From Scatosoma sp045652785 (lineage in GTDB: Bacteria; Bacillota; Clostridia; Christensenellales; Borkfalkiaceae), in contig JAZOLF010000096.1 in NCBI GenBank assembly GCA_045652785.1, forward strand, positions 1-6,901: DNA of 6,901 bases, given 5' to 3'. Below, in pieces: positions 4,952 to 6,901 of the stretch. The stretch's first letter is position 1. Each line of letters begins with the position of its first letter. The notes under the pieces were generated by a model. The model worked only from the letters and a program-made list of their open reading frames with translations. It made no database searches and was not told the DNA's origin. Made by a program: the position numbers and the translations under genes.

Positions 4952-6901
4952 TTAAAGGTGCAGGACTCTATCCTTGATTTCCTGCGTTCTGCCCTGGTTC
5001 CAGTACTGCGTACCGATATAGCCGCAAGTACGTCTGGCAACGTTCATTTTTGCTTGATCACGGTTCTTACAACAAGGGCATTCCCATACGAGTTTGCCGT
5101 CTTCTTCCACAATTTGGATTTCACCGTCATAGCCGCAAACTTGGCAATAGTCACTCTTCGTGTTGAGTTCCGCATACATGATATTTTCATAAATGAACTT
5201 CATAACGGAAAGCACCGCAGGAATGTTGTTTTGCATATTCGGAACTTCGACGTAAGAGATTGCGCCGCCTGGAGAAAGTTGTTGGAATTCGCTTTCAAAA
5301 CGAAGTTTTGTAAACGCATCAATTTCTTCGGAAACGTGTACGTGATAACTGTTGGTGATATAACTCTTATCCGTGATACCAGGGATCACGCCAAAACGCT
5401 TTTGCAAGCACTTCGAGAATTTATAGGTGGTGCTTTCAAGCGGCGTGCCATAAAGCGAGAAGTCGATATTTTCTTTCGCTTTCCACTCCTTGCACTTGTC
5501 GTTCATTCTTTGCATAACAGCAAGCGCGAAAGGCTTTGCCTCGTCGTCCGTATGGGAAAGACCAGTCATGTGTTTTACGCATTCGTAAAGACCAGCATAG
5601 CCCAACGAAATGGTCGAATACCCACCATACAGGAGTTTATCAATCGTTTCGCCCTTTTGCAAACGAGCCAAAGCCCCGTATTGCCACAAAATAGGCGCAG
5701 CGTCCGACAACGTCCCCTTTAAGCGCAAGTGTCTTTGCATCAATGCGCGATAACAAAGTTCCAAACGTTCGTCAAAGATTTCCCAAAATTTCTTTTCGTC
5801 CTTACCAGAAGAGAGCGCAACGTCCACCAAGTTAATGGTGACGACGCCTTGGTTGAATCTGCCATAATATTTCGGCTTATTGTTTTCATCCACGTAGGTC
5901 GTCAAGAAACTTCTACAACCCATGCAAGTATAACAATGGCCTTCACCATTCTTATCGACCTTAAATTCAAGCATTTTCTTTTCCGAAATATAGTCAGGAA
6001 CCATACGTTTTGCGGTACATTTTGCCGCAAGTTCAGTCAAGTACCAGTACGGTTGTTCTTCGGAAATGTTGTCAGGTTCAAGGACGTAAATGAGTTTCGG
6101 GAACGCAGGTGTAATCCAAACGCCAGACTCATTCTTAACACCCATAATACGTTGTTTCAAGGTTTCTTCAATAATCATCGCAAGGTCGGCTTTTTCCTGT
6201 TCGTTGCGTGCTTCGTTCAAGTACATAAACACGGTGACAAAAGGCGCTTGACCGTTCGTGGTAAGCAACGTGACCACTTGATATTGAATGGTTTGAATAC
6301 CCCTTGCGATTTCGGTACGAAGACGGGCTTCCGCAATGCGGTTGATCTCGGTTTCATTTTCCACGCCAACGGTAGCGAGTTCTGCCGCCACTTCTCTGCG
6401 GATTTTTTGACGGCTGATTTCTACGAAAGGCGCAAGGTGGGTGAGCGAAATACTTTGCCCACCGTACTGGTTGGACGCAACTTGCGCGATAATTTGCGTA
6501 GCAATATTACAAGCGGTAGAGAAACTATGCGGCTTTTCAATCAACGTACCAGAGATAACCGTGCCATTTTGCAACATATCTTCAAGGTTCACCAAGTCGC
6601 AGTTGTGCATATGTTGCGCAAAATAGTCAGCATCGTGGAAGTGAATAATCCCTTGATCATGCGCAGCGACTATGTCGTCGGGCAACAAAATACGGCGAGT
6701 CAAGTCCTTAGAAACTTCCCCTGCCATATAGTCACGCTGAACGCTGTTCACCGTAGGGTTCTTATTCGAGTTTTCTTGCTTAGCAACTTCGCTATTGCAT
6801 TCAATAAGCGCCAAAATTTGCGCGTCGGTCGTGTTTACTTTACGCACCAAATCACGCTTGAAACGATAGGTGATATATTTGCGCGCCAAAGCAAACGCCT
6901 T
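4952..6901 (-). CDS. nrdD: Anaerobic (class III) ribonucleoside-triphosphate reductase, 5' end off the window
   Basis: NrdD reduces ribonucleoside triphosphates to deoxyribonucleotides without oxygen, using a glycyl radical made by NrdG. The frame is open to the right edge, so 649 residues are seen. The TTG at 6889 is an internal Leu in KAFALARKYITYRF, which looks like the end of an ATP-cone regulatory domain; roughly the first 80-90 residues are missing. Counting from that Leu, the catalytic barrel carries ENSNKNP (39-45), QRDYMAGE (51-58), HNCDL with C97, QYGGQS (141-146) and CMGCRSFL with C325; C97 and C325 are the likely active-site cysteines, C325 the thiyl-radical position. A zinc site follows (C582-x2-C585 and C604-x2-C607), then the glycyl-radical motif RRTCGY with G623, and the C-terminus. 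All key residues are present. Its promoter, and any NrdR box, would lie outside the window. Confidence 0.97.
   Translation of the reverse strand, partial: KAFALARKYITYRFKRDLVRKVNTTDAQILALIECNSEVAKQENSNKNPTVNSVQRDYMAGEVSKDLTRRILLPDDIVAAHDQGIIHFHDADYFAQHMHNCDLVNLEDMLQNGTVISGTLIEKPHSFSTACNIATQIIAQVASNQYGGQSISLTHLAPFVEISRQKIRREVAAELATVGVENETEINRIAEARLRTEIARGIQTIQYQVVTLLTTNGQAPFVTVFMYLNEARNEQEKADLAMIIEETLKQRIMGVKNESGVWITPAFPKLIYVLEPDNISEEQPYWYLTELAAKCTAKRMVPDYISEKKMLEFKVDKNGEGHCYTCMGCRSFLTTYVDENNKPKYYGRFNQGVVTINLVDVALSSGKDEKKFWEIFDERLELCYRALMQRHLRLKGTLSDAAPILWQYGALARLQKGETIDKLLYGGYSTISLGYAGLYECVKHMTGLSHTDDEAKPFALAVMQRMNDKCKEWKAKENIDFSLYGTPLESTTYKFSKCLQKRFGVIPGITDKSYITNSYHVHVSEEIDAFTKLRFESEFQQLSPGGAISYVEVPNMQNNIPAVLSVMKFIYENIMYAELNTKSDYCQVCGYDGEIQIVEEDGKLVWECPCCKNRDQAKMNVARRTCGYIGTQYWNQGRTQEIKDRVLHL

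Noticed and set aside
6887..6889. TTG at 6889 as the start of nrdD
   Set aside because: The frame remains open upstream to the window edge and reads KAFALARKYI, as expected within the end of an ATP-cone domain, so this is an internal Leu codon.

Overview
The window reads as chromosomal DNA from an anaerobic, low-to-mid GC member of the Firmicutes (Bacillota), most likely a clostridial lineage. The evidence is a Pta-AckA acetate module, a class III (oxygen-sensitive, glycyl-radical) ribonucleotide reductase with its activase, a TmcAL/YlbM-type tRNA acetate ligase (typical of Firmicutes), a tRNA-Thr with encoded CCA, and AAGGAG-type ribosome binding sites. The genus cannot be named from this sequence. 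Almost everything is housekeeping; there is no CRISPR array, IS element, phage gene or toxin-antitoxin pair.

Layout. 1-1954, minus strand: pta (complete) followed 18 nt later by ackA, which runs off the left edge. The ackA frame is broken by one in-frame TAG at codon 202, yet 111 well-conserved codons follow it. 1955-2077: a compact divergent regulatory region with a near-consensus sigma-A promoter for pta, candidate promoters for the opposite gene, and an 18-bp dyad (7-4-7). 2078-3229, plus strand: tmcAL. 3230-3306: two tandem hairpin terminators usable from both sides. 3306-3381, minus strand: tRNA-Thr(CGT) with its own promoter upstream. 3497-4078, minus strand: an exported or membrane-anchored protein of unknown function. 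4108-6901, minus strand: nrdD (5' end off the right edge), nrdG and a small two-helix membrane protein with a C-terminal zinc ribbon, packed with 2-nt gaps.

How the genes work together. Pta and AckA interconvert acetyl-CoA, acetyl phosphate and acetate with ATP formation. TmcAL consumes acetate and ATP to acetylate C34 of elongator tRNA-Met, so the divergent genes share a metabolite pool. NrdG uses S-adenosylmethionine to place a glycyl radical on NrdD, which then makes deoxyribonucleotides anaerobically. The zinc-ribbon gene is translationally tied to nrdG, but its function is unknown.

The points most worth a second look are the nonsense codon in an otherwise intact ackA; a terminator-like hairpin that contains the start codon of the 193-aa gene and uses its first Phe codons as the U-tract; the dyad in the divergent pta/tmcAL promoter region; and the unexplained zinc-ribbon membrane protein in the nrdDG operon. 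I did not find a convincing new multi-gene system.
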